NCBI GenBank assembly: GCA_040220455.1
Contig: JAVJUS010000019.1
Location: 1-14,449, forward strand
Source: JAVJUS01 sp040220455
Lineage (GTDB): Bacteria > Pseudomonadota > Alphaproteobacteria > DSM-16000 > Inquilinaceae
Direction: 5' to 3'
Length of the DNA stretch: 14,449 bases
Made by a program: the position numbers and the translations under genes. The notes under the pieces were generated by a model, which saw only the letters and a program-made list of their open reading frames with translations, had not been told where the DNA came from and made no database searches. Positions 1-7,562 of the stretch are shown piece by piece (within the stretch, counting starts at the first letter, position 1; every line of letters starts with the position of its first letter).

Positions 1-496
1 CGAAGTCCATCCCCGCCGCCGCCCCCGCCGCCGACAGGGCCGCCCGGCCCAGGGCCCGGTAGTCGGGCCGCCCGGCCGCGCCCGCGCCGGCATCGGCCCC
101 GTCGCTCGGGTTCTCGTGCGGCGCGCCGGCGAAGCGCTCCAAGCCGATGGCCGGCAGGTCGAACAGCACGGCCGCCGGCACGATCGGCACGATGGCGCCG
201 CGCACGGGAAGGCCCCGTCCCACCTCGGCCAGCGCGTCGACGACGCCCGCCGCGGCGTCGAGCCCGAAGACCGACCCGCCGCTCAGCACCACCGCGTCGA
301 CCCGCTCCACCGTGTTCTCGGGCGCGAGCAGGGCCAGCTCCCGCGATCCCGGCGCCCCGCCCCGCTGATCCACCGCCGCCACGACCCGCCCCGCCGGCAC
401 GACCACCGTCGTCCCGGTCCGTCCCGACGAGTCTTGCGCATGCCCGACCGCGAGACCGGGCACGTCGGTGATCAGGTTGCGAGGGGCGGTGGGCAT
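1..496 (-). CDS. P1 family peptidase (DmpA/S58 type), N-terminal part, cut by window edge
   Basis: Only the first 165 codons are in the window; the gene continues past base 1. The translation begins MPTAPRNLITDVPGLAVGHA and contains LSGGSVFGLDAAAGVVDALA (about residues 75-94), the hallmark glycine-rich stretch of the P1/DmpA aminopeptidase family (MEROPS S58). Family members are N-terminal nucleophile enzymes of roughly 330-380 residues that cleave themselves to expose a catalytic serine. That Gly-Ser site lies in the missing C-terminal half, so activity cannot be judged here. No signal peptide is visible. The ATG at 496 is chosen because the conserved N-terminus starts there and a GAGG lies about 8 bases upstream, overlapping the stop region of the DUF4276 gene. 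Only 10 bases separate the two genes, so read-through from the ATPase/TOPRIM pair is likely. Base composition is very GC-rich (51/60 at 1-60), unlike the pair upstream, so I infer a native gene. Known members act on D-amino-acid amides, beta-peptides or similar; the substrate here is unknown. Confidence 0.88.
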   Translation of the reverse strand, partial: MPTAPRNLITDVPGLAVGHAQDSSGRTGTTVVVPAGRVVAAVDQRGGAPGSRELALLAPENTVERVDAVVLSGGSVFGLDAAAGVVDALAEVGRGLPVRGAIVPIVPAAVLFDLPAIGLERFAGAPHENPSDGADAGAGAAGRPDYRALGRAALSAAGAAAGMDF

Positions 497-506
497 GAGC
501 GAGACC

Positions 507-1103
507 TCAAGCCTCGGGCGGGGCGAACGACTCGATGTCCCGGCAAAGTTTGTCGAACGACGGCGCTTGTCTCGCTTCTGCCAGGTCCATACGGGCAGTC
601 AAGGCCGGTTGATCGACGGCAGGGCGGTAGACAGCTCCCGAAACCATGACCATCCGGCCCAGCGCTTCTTTGGCTCCTCGAATCGACTCGGGGTCGCTCG
701 GCGGTTCCGCATCACTGCGGACTCGCTTGTCGGAACGAAGCGAACGGGCGGCCACCAGGAACCATGACTCGAACTCGCGGTTCGCGAAGACAACGCTGCA
801 CGCCACGTCATGGCGCGAGATGCGCGATAGGACTGCAGGTGCCGTGGCGGCCGGGCAAGCGTCGTCAGCATCCATCAAGACGAGGATCAATCCTGCACTA
901 TTCCGAGACTTGATCTTCCTGGCGCCGAGCTCGACGGCGCGCTCCAGTTCCCCTGGTGCCTCTAACTTGTTTCGAGGTAGTCGATGAGGCTTGAGGCAAT
1001 CGAGATCGGTTCGGCCGAGCGTCTCCAAGAAAATGCGTCGGAGCAGGATCGGCACGGCTGTCGCCTCACCATGTCCCTCGACAATGGGAAAGATCACTGT
1101 CAT
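507..1103 (-). CDS. DUF4276 family protein, TOPRIM-like putative nuclease subunit
   Basis: This 198-residue protein has the layout of the DUF4276 family, which is regarded as a TOPRIM-fold relative of the OLD and AriB nucleases. The visible signs are an N-terminal strand ending in an acidic residue, IVEGHGEATAVP (Glu9, Glu13); a second acidic motif, LVLMDADD (Asp78, Asp80, Asp81); a conserved NREFESWFL (residues 108-116); and a C-terminal YRPAVDQPAL...SFDKL segment. In TOPRIM proteins the Glu and Asp-x-Asp motifs bind divalent metal for phosphodiester chemistry; nuclease activity here is inference. The start overlaps the ATPase stop as ATGA (1103-1100), which indicates translational coupling and a stoichiometric partnership. 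Composition is clearly less GC-rich than the flanking genes (36/60 at 541-600), consistent with horizontal acquisition. The likely job is effector of an ATP-dependent defence module; a housekeeping DNA-repair role is the main alternative. Confidence 0.85.
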   Translation of the reverse strand: MTVIFPIVEGHGEATAVPILLRRIFLETLGRTDLDCLKPHRLPRNKLEAPGELERAVELGARKIKSRNSAGLILVLMDADDACPAATAPAVLSRISRHDVACSVVFANREFESWFLVAARSLRSDKRVRSDAEPPSDPESIRGAKEALGRMVMVSGAVYRPAVDQPALTARMDLAEARQAPSFDKLCRDIESFAPPEA

Positions 1104-2311
1104 CGATCAGCACGGAAAAGATCATTCTCGGAAAGGGGGCGCGCAGTAAAATCATCGGCGGGCGTCAACTGGCCGAGGCGGTGTAGCTCGCCGATCGTGT
1201 ACAGTGACTGGCGGATCATGCTGATAGCTGATGGATCGGCCGGTCGAATTCGCGTCTCGCCTTCATGGCTTTCGACGGTGAGGATCGACTCTGTTCCGAT
1301 CTCGCCATGATCGAGAAGATCCGGGCTGTGTGTGGTCGCCAAGACCTGTCCTTGCGCTGACGCCTCTATCAAAGCGTCCATGATCACGGCCGCCGCGCCC
1401 GGATGGATGGTCACCTCGGGCTCCTCGATCGCCACGAAGGGAACAGGATCTTTCTCCGCCCGAGGCTGGTGGAAAAGGGCTGTCAATACACCGAGGGATC
1501 GCAGTGTGCCGTCCGACATGTTCGCGGCATGGAATCGCCATGGATGAGCCTGACCCTGTACGGTCTGACGGAACTCCAATGTTTCGCGAGGTCCGTACGC
1601 CTTGTGATCGACTCCCTCGATACCCGGAACGATGCGAGCAAGGTACTCTTGAATGCGGTCGAGACGGCCGGGCTGTTCCTCGCCCAATCGCTTGATTACA
1701 GCCGCAAGATTCCAACCACTGCGGTCGAGATGTTGTCCGCTGTCGTGAACCTGCAGCTCCTTTATCGGCTCCGGATTGATACTGTAGAAGCCCATTCGCG
1801 TTAGCGCGTCGTAGAGCGGTCTAAACGGCGGCAGCCCGGAAACTGCGGTCAGGAAAAGCCGATCGGCGCTCATCTGATCGTAGTGTGGGGCCACTCCGTC
1901 GCTCGCCGCGACGATCTTCCCATCGCGCACTTCGAAGTGAGCGTGGGACAAGCCCTCGCCCGAGACGCTGGCATGCTCCCGTTGGATGGAGAAGGCGCCC
2001 TCGGATTTCGCGCCGACGCGTATCGCGTAGAGGCCGTTTCTCCCACCGCCGAGGTTCAATCTCAAGCTGATGGCGAAATGCGTCGGATGTCCGCCGGAAC
2101 GTCGACGCACCTCGTTGATGCCGCCTCGCTGGCGGATCGCGTACTCCGGCGTGGTATTCAGCGCGTCGGAGACCAATCTGAGGGCATCGATGAAATTGCT
2201 CTTACCAGATCCATTGGGCCCGACCAGCAGGGTCAAGTCTTGTAGGTCAACTTTCGCGTTGGCGATGCTTTTAAAGTTTTTCAGAAATACCCGACGAAGT
2301 AGGACCGACAT
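1100..2311 (-). CDS. AAA family ATPase, RecF/OLD-like (AAA_21 type), partner of DUF4276
   Basis: A 403-residue ABC-type ATPase of the RecF/SMC/OLD group. In order it shows an N-terminal LRRVFLKNFKSIANAKVDL strand pair; Walker A GPNGSGKS (31-38); an ABC-signature-like NMSDGTLRSLG (264-274); Walker B FVAIEEPEV (292-300) with the acidic pair Glu296-Glu297; and a switch histidine in ATTHSPDLLD (His328). All key nucleotide-handling residues are present, so it should be an active dimerising ATPase. There is no fused TOPRIM domain; that function is supplied by the coupled downstream gene. This separate ATPase plus TOPRIM arrangement is like PARIS (AriA/AriB) and like split OLD nucleases, with a DUF4276 effector instead of DUF4435. 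The start at 2311 is the first in-frame ATG matching the family N-terminus; the upstream ATG at 2321 meets a stop after two codons. The Shine-Dalgarno sequence is poor (GAATTGAA). GC is low for this genome (26/60 at 2281-2340, 32/60 at 1741-1800). Confidence 0.9.
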   Translation of the reverse strand: MSVLLRRVFLKNFKSIANAKVDLQDLTLLVGPNGSGKSNFIDALRLVSDALNTTPEYAIRQRGGINEVRRRSGGHPTHFAISLRLNLGGGRNGLYAIRVGAKSEGAFSIQREHASVSGEGLSHAHFEVRDGKIVAASDGVAPHYDQMSADRLFLTAVSGLPPFRPLYDALTRMGFYSINPEPIKELQVHDSGQHLDRSGWNLAAVIKRLGEEQPGRLDRIQEYLARIVPGIEGVDHKAYGPRETLEFRQTVQGQAHPWRFHAANMSDGTLRSLGVLTALFHQPRAEKDPVPFVAIEEPEVTIHPGAAAVIMDALIEASAQGQVLATTHSPDLLDHGEIGTESILTVESHEGETRIRPADPSAISMIRQSLYTIGELHRLGQLTPADDFTARPLSENDLFRADR

Positions 2312-2603
2312 TTCAATTCATGCGTCCGAGTAATTTTCTGTCTGCCATACCCCAGGCCGATATGGCTGAAACCCAGGACCGGCAAAACACTTTCCTGGCA
2401 TGGATGGCAGAGCGTCCGAAGCCCGATGGAACCGATCGCCGATGCACGGCCACGGTGTTATTGACGATGATACCCTTCCAACGCAAGTGCCGGCCCTCCC
2501 GAGGACGTGACAAACGGAGCTCGGACCGGTACCGATAGCACCCGTCGCCGGGGCCTCGCCCGGGCGGTCGACATTCTCGAACGCGGATCGCGATACGGGC
2601 GCC
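2312..2603. other. Divergent intergenic region between the ATPase gene and pheT
   Basis: These 292 bases separate the divergent ATPase and pheT starts. I recognise no protein, tRNA or pheS remnant in any frame. It must hold the promoters of both sides. A TTGACG (2461-2466) resembles a -35 box facing pheT, but no convincing -10 follows at 16-18 bases. Facing the ATPase, TTGCCG and TATCGG are spaced by 17 bases (about 2355-2383 on the minus strand), also weak. Composition rises from AT-rich next to the ATPase (12 or fewer G/C in the first 30 bases) to genome-typical GC next to pheT, so one edge of the acquired block probably lies in here. No direct repeat matching the other edge near 500 was found by eye. 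Confidence 0.5.
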
Positions 2604-5027
2604 ATGAAACTCACGCTGGGCTGGCTGAAAGAGCATCTGGAGACCGACGCCGATCTCGACACGATCTGCCGGGCGCTGACGGCGCTCGGGCTCGAGGTCG
2701 ACGGGGTCGAGGACCGGGGCGCGGCGCTGGCGCCCTTCGTCGTCGCCCGGGTCTTGTCGGCGGAGAAGCACCCCAACGCCGACAAGCTCAAGGTCTGCAC
2801 GGTCGACCCCGGCACCGGCGGGTCGGTCCAGGTGGTCTGCGGCGCGCCCAACGCGCGCGCCGGCATGACCGGCGTCTTCGCGCCGCCCGGCGCCTATATC
2901 CCCGGCACCGGCACGACCCTGTCCAAGGGCGTCATCCGCGGCGTCGAATCCGCCGGCATGCTCGTCTCCGAACGCGAGATGGGGCTGTCCGACGAGCACG
3001 AGGGCATCATCGACCTGGAGCGGTTCGACGGCGGGGTCGAGGCCGCGCCCGGCACGCCCTTCGCCGACATCCTGCGCCTGAACGACCCGGTGATCGAGAT
3101 CGGCCTGACCCCCGACCGGGGCGACTGTGCCGGCGTGCGGGGCATCGCGCGCGACCTGGCCGCGGCCGGGATCGGCACGCTGAAGCCGCTCGACGCCGCC
3201 CCCGTGCCGGGCGCCTTCGAGAGCCCGACCAAGGTCCGCTTCGACTTCCCCGCCGGCGAGGAGCATGCCTGCCCGCTCTTCCTCGGCCGGACGATCCGGG
3301 GCATCCGGAACGGCCCGAGTCCGCGCTGGCTGCAGGACCGGCTGCGCGCCATCGGCCTGCGCCCGATCTCGACGCTGGTCGACATCACCAACTTCTCCAC
3401 CTTCGACCGCAACCGACCGCTGCACGTCTTCGACGCCGACACCCTGGCCGGCGATCTGCGCCTGTCCCTGTCGACCGGTGGCGAACGGCTGGAGGCGCTC
3501 AACGACAAGGACTACACCCTGCCCGAGGGCGTCTGCGTCATCGCCGACGACGACACTATCGTCAGCCTGGGCGGCGTGATCGGCGGTGTCGGGACCGGGT
3601 GCACGGAGGAGACGACGACCGTGTTCCTGGAGGCGGCGCTGTTCGACCCGGTGCGCACGGCGTCGACCGGCCGGCGCCAGCAGATCGACTCCGACGCGCG
3701 CTACCGCTTCGAGCGCGGGCTCGACCCGGCCGCGGTGTTCGACGGGATCGAGCAGGCGACCCGCATGATCCTGGAACTCTGCGGCGGGGAGCCGAGCGAG
3801 CTCACGGTCGCGGGTGCGCCGCCGGAGGGGCGGCGGACGATCGCGCTCCGGCCGACCCGGGTCGCCCATCTGGGCGGTCTGGAGGTGCCGGTCGCCGAGC
3901 AGGCGCGCATCCTCGCGGCGCTGGGCTGCGACGTCGTCGAGGACCGGTCGGGCCACCTCGCCGTCATGACGCCCAGCTGGCGCGGCGACCTGCAGGGCGA
4001 GGCCGACCTGGTCGAGGAGGTCTTGCGGGTGCGCGGCTACGACGCGATCGAGGCCGTGCCCCTGCCGCGCCCGGCGGCGATCACCCGGCCCGCCTTCTCG
4101 TCGCGCCAGCGCGCCGTCGCCGCGGTCAAGCGCGTGCTCGCCGAGCGCGGGATGGACGAGGCGGTGACCTGGTCCTTCATGGACTCGCCCACCGCCGCGC
4201 GCTTCGGCCTGCAGGACGACGGCCTGAAGCTGGTCAACCCGATCGCCAGCGATCTCGACGCCATGCGGCCGTCGATCCTGCCCAACCTGCTGCGCGCCGC
4301 CGGGCGCAACACCGATCGCGGCCTGCCCGACGCAGCGCTGTTCGAGGTCGGGCCGGGCTGGACCCATGCCCGGCCGGACGGCCAGCGCAGCGTCGCCGCC
4401 GGTGTGCGCGTCGGCGAGACCGGGCCGCGCCACTGGGCCGCCGCGCCGCGCCCGGTCGACGCCTTCGACGCCAAGGCCGACGCGCTCGCGGCGCTCGCCG
4501 TCGCCGGGGCGCCGGTCGACCGGCTCCAGGTCACGACCGACGCGCCGGACTGGTACCATCCCGGCCGGTCTGGATGCCTGCGCCTGGGCCCGACCGTTCT
4601 CGCCCATTTCGGCGAGGCACATCCGGCGATCCTCGACGCGCTCGACGTGGACGGCCCGGCGGCGGTGTTCGAGGTCTTCCTGGAGACCGTGCCGGAGCCG
4701 AAGAAGAAGAAGGGCACGGCGCGCCCGATGCTGACCCTGTCCCCGTTCCAGCCGGTCGAGCGGGACTTCGCCTTCGTCGTCGACGAGTCGGTTCCGGCCG
4801 ACACGATCGTGCGGGCCGTGCGCGGGGCGGAAAGGGCCCTGATCGCCGACGTCGCGGTCTTCGACGTCTATCGCGGCAAGGGAGTCGAGGAGGGGAGCAA
4901 GTCCGTCGCCCTGGCGGTCACGCTCCAGCCGATGGAGGCGACGCTGACCGATCCGGAGATCGAGGCGGTGGCCAAGAAGATCGTGGCGGGCGTCGAGAAG
5001 CAGACCGGCGGGCGCCTGCGCGGGTAG
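2604..5027 (+). CDS. pheT: Phenylalanine--tRNA ligase beta subunit
   Basis: The 807-residue product is full length for the bacterial beta subunit, which with PheS forms the cytosolic alpha2-beta2 enzyme that charges tRNA-Phe. The N-terminus MKLTLGWLKEHLETDADLD and the GLEVDGVED motif are typical. The EMAP-like tRNA-binding domain spans about residues 44-148 (AEKHPNADKLKVC, GAPNARAG). The B3/B4 editing domain is about 213-385 (PISTLVDITNF, RPLHVFDAD, ARYRFERGLDP). B5 is about 410-480, the catalytic-like core about 500-690 (VTWSFMD, LVNPIASDLDAMR), and the C-terminal FDX-ACB anticodon-binding domain about 712-805 (PVERDFAFVVD). A lysine-rich KKKKG loop precedes the last domain. The start is fixed by homology; there is no clear Shine-Dalgarno. 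pheS, normally directly upstream in the same operon, is absent, and a foreign-looking ATPase gene in the opposite direction takes its place. The transporter gene downstream is 120 bases away and need not be co-transcribed. Confidence 0.98.
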   Translation: MKLTLGWLKEHLETDADLDTICRALTALGLEVDGVEDRGAALAPFVVARVLSAEKHPNADKLKVCTVDPGTGGSVQVVCGAPNARAGMTGVFAPPGAYIPGTGTTLSKGVIRGVESAGMLVSEREMGLSDEHEGIIDLERFDGGVEAAPGTPFADILRLNDPVIEIGLTPDRGDCAGVRGIARDLAAAGIGTLKPLDAAPVPGAFESPTKVRFDFPAGEEHACPLFLGRTIRGIRNGPSPRWLQDRLRAIGLRPISTLVDITNFSTFDRNRPLHVFDADTLAGDLRLSLSTGGERLEALNDKDYTLPEGVCVIADDDTIVSLGGVIGGVGTGCTEETTTVFLEAALFDPVRTASTGRRQQIDSDARYRFERGLDPAAVFDGIEQATRMILELCGGEPSELTVAGAPPEGRRTIALRPTRVAHLGGLEVPVAEQARILAALGCDVVEDRSGHLAVMTPSWRGDLQGEADLVEEVLRVRGYDAIEAVPLPRPAAITRPAFSSRQRAVAAVKRVLAERGMDEAVTWSFMDSPTAARFGLQDDGLKLVNPIASDLDAMRPSILPNLLRAAGRNTDRGLPDAALFEVGPGWTHARPDGQRSVAAGVRVGETGPRHWAAAPRPVDAFDAKADALAALAVAGAPVDRLQVTTDAPDWYHPGRSGCLRLGPTVLAHFGEAHPAILDALDVDGPAAVFEVFLETVPEPKKKKGTARPMLTLSPFQPVERDFAFVVDESVPADTIVRAVRGAERALIADVAVFDVYRGKGVEEGSKSVALAVTLQPMEATLTDPEIEAVAKKIVAGVEKQTGGRLRG

Positions 5028-5147
5028 CGAAACGCCGCGTTTCCGCAACGGGGGCTGGCGCCGCCGCGCGATCGGGGCCATTGTCCCGGTCGACGTCCAG
5101 GGCCGCCGGTGGGCGGCGACCCGGTCGCCTGGCGTGACCGCCCGATC

Positions 5148-6443
5148 ATGACCGTCTCCGACTCCTCTTCCACGGCCGACAGCGGCGAGTCTCCGTCCGG
5201 CGGTTCCGCCGACCCGGCCACTAGGGCCGCCGAGGCGGCCGGCCGTTTCGGCGACTTGCGGGTCACGGCGATGGCGGCGATGTTCGTCGCGCTCGGCCCG
5301 CTGACCATGTCGATGTACGCGCCGGCCATGCCGGCCCTGGCCCGGTCGCTCGACACCACGCCCGGGCTCGTCCAGCTCACGCTTACGGTCTACCTGGCGG
5401 CCTTCGCGATCGCCCAGCTCGTCTACGGGCCGTTGAGCGACCGCTTCGGCCGGCGGCCGGTGCTGATCGCCGGCATGGTGATCTTCGTCGCCGGCAGCGC
5501 GCTCGCCGCCTCGGCCCGGTCGATCGAGCTGCTGCTCGCCGCCCGCCTGGTCCAGGCCGTGGGCGCCTGCGCCGGCCCGGCGATCGCCCGGGCGCTGGTG
5601 CGCGACCTCTATGCCGGGCCGAAGGCGGCCAAGGTCATGGCGCTGATCGGCATGGCGCTGACGCTCGCCCCGGCGGTCGGCCCGGTACTCGGCGGGCACC
5701 TCCAGGGCTGGTTCGGCTGGCGGTCGATCTTCGTCGTGCTGGGCGCGTTCGGCCTTGCGGTGATGGCGGTGGCGCTGTTCGCGCTGACGGAGACCAACCG
5801 CCACAAGGACCCCGAGGCGCTCGACCCGAGGCGCATGGCCCGCAACTACGCGACGCTGGCGACCACCGGCCTCTACATGGGCTATGTCGCGATCGTCGCC
5901 TGCACGCTGGGCGGGCTGCTCTCCTACGTCGCCGGCTCGCCCTTCGTGATGATCGACATCCTGGGCCTGTCGCCGGAGGTCTATGGCTGGCTGACGCTGT
6001 TCACCACCTCGGCCTATTTCGTCGGCGCGACGACCGCCAACCGCCTGGTCGCGCGGCTCGGGATCGAGCGCATGGCCTTGATCGGGGCATCCTGCGTGTT
6101 GGCCGGCGGGCTGATCCTGCTGGCCTTCGCCGCCGCCGGCGTCGTCGCCGTGATCACGCTGACCGGTCCGATGATGATCTGGACCGCCGGCATGGGCATC
6201 GTCTTCCCGACCGCCATGGCCGGCGCGCTGGGCCCGTTCCCGCGCATGGCCGGCGCCGCCTCGGCGCTGATGGGCTTCTTCCAGATGGGCGCCGGCGCGG
6301 CGGGGAGCATCGGCGTCGCGGTGCTGGAGGAGGGGCCCTGGGGCGGCACGGCCCTCCCCGTCGCCCTGATGCCGGCGATCCTGGGCCTCGTCGGCTTCAC
6401 CACCTTCCTCGCCCTCGTGTGGCGCCGGCGCGGGGCGGGCTGA
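5148..6443 (+). CDS. Bcr/CflA family multidrug efflux MFS transporter
   Basis: This 431-residue inner-membrane protein has about 12 hydrophobic segments and belongs to the Bcr/CflA drug:H+ antiporter group of the major facilitator superfamily. Diagnostic features are the first-helix motif GPLTMSMYAPAMPAL, the VQLTLTVYLAAFAIAQLVYGPLSDRFGRRP stretch holding MFS motif A between helices 2 and 3 (described here by its ends, about residues 74-103), and the ARLVQAVGACAGPAIARALVRDLY region of helix 4. Such pumps export bicyclomycin, chloramphenicol or sulfonamides, and in some cases cysteine or arabinose; the substrate here is unknown. An in-frame ATG at 5109 would add 13 residues. I prefer 5148 because the extra residues are not family-like and the hydrophilic tail MTVSDSSSTADSGE is already long. 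It sits 120 bases after pheT and ends 17 bases from the convergent gene at 6461. Confidence 0.93.
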   Translation: MTVSDSSSTADSGESPSGGSADPATRAAEAAGRFGDLRVTAMAAMFVALGPLTMSMYAPAMPALARSLDTTPGLVQLTLTVYLAAFAIAQLVYGPLSDRFGRRPVLIAGMVIFVAGSALAASARSIELLLAARLVQAVGACAGPAIARALVRDLYAGPKAAKVMALIGMALTLAPAVGPVLGGHLQGWFGWRSIFVVLGAFGLAVMAVALFALTETNRHKDPEALDPRRMARNYATLATTGLYMGYVAIVACTLGGLLSYVAGSPFVMIDILGLSPEVYGWLTLFTTSAYFVGATTANRLVARLGIERMALIGASCVLAGGLILLAFAAAGVVAVITLTGPMMIWTAGMGIVFPTAMAGALGPFPRMAGAASALMGFFQMGAGAAGSIGVAVLEEGPWGGTALPVALMPAILGLVGFTTFLALVWRRRGAG

Positions 6444-6461
6444 CACGGCGGAGCCGGCGCC
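6421..6461. terminator. Possible bidirectional stem at convergent gene ends
   Basis: GGCGCCGGC (6421-6429) is the exact inverted complement of GCCGGCGCC (6453-6461), with 23 bases between them. The arms straddle the stop codons of two convergent genes, where a shared terminator is expected. There is no T-tract on either side, and GC-rich DNA makes such matches common, so this is tentative. Confidence 0.25.
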
Positions 6462-7510
6462 TACTCCCTGTCGACGGGGCGCAGGAACCGCTTCGCCTCG
6501 CGCCGGCCCTCCGCCGAGAGGCCGCCATCGGCCGCCAGCGCGGCGATCTCGGGATGGAGGCAGCGCGAATACGGCAGCGCCTCGACCGCCGCGTCCAGCG
6601 CGGCGTCGACCGAGCGGCCGCCCGCCAGGTCGTCCCGGATCCCGCCGATCCACCGCTCGAAGGCCGGCGGGCGGGTCTCGCGGAAGACGGCGGCCAGCGC
6701 CCGGGCGGCGTCGTCGGCGTGGAGCAGGGAGTCGAGGCCGCGCCGGCCCGCGGCCACGGCGATCAGCGGCGCCGCCGCGTCGCGCGCGGCCGGCCCGATC
6801 AGGGCGAGACCGTCGGCGCCGTCGAGCAGCACCGCGTCTTCGGGGAAAAGCGGGTCGGCGAAGCCATGGACGATCTTCGCGCCCTCCCGCGACGCGACGG
6901 GGCCGCCGATCTCGAACAGCGCCCAGGCGACCACGGCCTGGGCGAAGACCTGGCGCCGGTCGCCCAGCAGGTCCCGGCGGGCATCGTAGAGGCGCGGCAG
7001 AAAGCGGTCGGCGAGGCCCGGCTCGTCCAGGCTGGCGAGGAACGCCGCCGCCGCGGCCACGGTGTAGAGCTCGCCGTCCGGGTCTTCGGCCAACGCAGCG
7101 CGGACAAGCGCCGCGTCGACGGCGCGGTCGGGGAAGCGCTTGCGCATCGCCCAAAGCGCCGTGTAGCGCAACGGCGGCTGCTCGGCTTCGACGGCCTGCC
7201 GGGCGAGGAAGTCGGCCGTGGCCTCCCCACCGCCGCGCCCCGCACCATGGCCGATCGCCTTGATCATCGCGAACCGGTGAAAGGCGTTGTCGCCCGCCGC
7301 CCGCGCCTCGGCGATGAAGAACGCGTCCTCGAAGGCCGGATCGGGCGGGCAGGCTGGGGATCCGGCCTGTTCCTGGGCCCGGGCGGCGGTGCCGGTGCCG
7401 AGCAGGGCAATGGCGACGGCCATGGCCAAGGCCAAGGCCAAGGCGAGGGCGGCGCTACGGCGTCCGGACTCGGGCCTTCGGCGGTGGTAAAAGGCGGTCG
7501 GCCGGTGCAT
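6461..7510 (-). CDS. Hypothetical exported alpha-helical (HEAT-like) protein
   Basis: I do not recognise a named family. The 349-residue product begins with a basic n-region (HRRRPESGRR, residues 9-18), an Ala/Leu hydrophobic core (about 19-38) and a signal-peptidase-like TAARA|QEQ site near residue 45, so it is probably periplasmic or secreted. The mature part is a run of Ala- and Leu-rich amphipathic helices (for example QPPLRYTALWAMRKRF, GELYTVAAAAAFLASL, VFAQAVVAWALFEIGGPVA) that read like HEAT/ARM-type repeats used as protein-binding scaffolds. Only two cysteines occur (Cys54, Cys317), which could form a disulfide after export. No catalytic motif is visible. The signal-peptide core is encoded by a short tandem hexamer repeat. 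The gene lies 52 bases downstream of the YbjJ-like transporter on the same strand and could share its transcript. Export is fairly sure; function is unknown. Confidence 0.8.
   Translation of the reverse strand: MHRPTAFYHRRRPESGRRSAALALALALAMAVAIALLGTGTAARAQEQAGSPACPPDPAFEDAFFIAEARAAGDNAFHRFAMIKAIGHGAGRGGGEATADFLARQAVEAEQPPLRYTALWAMRKRFPDRAVDAALVRAALAEDPDGELYTVAAAAAFLASLDEPGLADRFLPRLYDARRDLLGDRRQVFAQAVVAWALFEIGGPVASREGAKIVHGFADPLFPEDAVLLDGADGLALIGPAARDAAAPLIAVAAGRRGLDSLLHADDAARALAAVFRETRPPAFERWIGGIRDDLAGGRSVDAALDAAVEALPYSRCLHPEIAALAADGGLSAEGRREAKRFLRPVDRE
7418..7447. repeat. Tandem hexamer repeat inside the signal-peptide codons
   Basis: Five near-identical hexamers occur in a row: GGCCAT, three exact GGCCAA units (7424-7441) and GGCGAG. 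Read on the coding minus strand they give alternating Leu-Ala in the hydrophobic core of the exported protein encoded at 6461-7510. Gain or loss of units keeps the frame and only changes the length of the signal-peptide core. Confidence 0.75.
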
Positions 7511-7562
7511 GACCCACCGAGGCTATCCGACCCCCATATCCCCGTCGACCGGCGCCTGCTCC

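Noticed and set aside
2320..2538. A possible 72-codon small gene or pheS remnant upstream of pheT
   Set aside because: The translation shows no pheS motif, no other recognised family and no clear ribosome site; it is treated as intergenic.
2507..5137. An 876-codon plus-strand frame overlapping pheT
   Set aside because: It is an out-of-frame shadow of pheT with arginine-rich composition and no family features.
2313..7154. A 1613-codon open frame on the minus strand crossing pheT and the Bcr/CflA gene
   Set aside because: It is antisense to two confidently identified genes and reads as low-complexity Arg/Ala/Gly-rich sequence; long antisense frames are expected in DNA this GC-rich.
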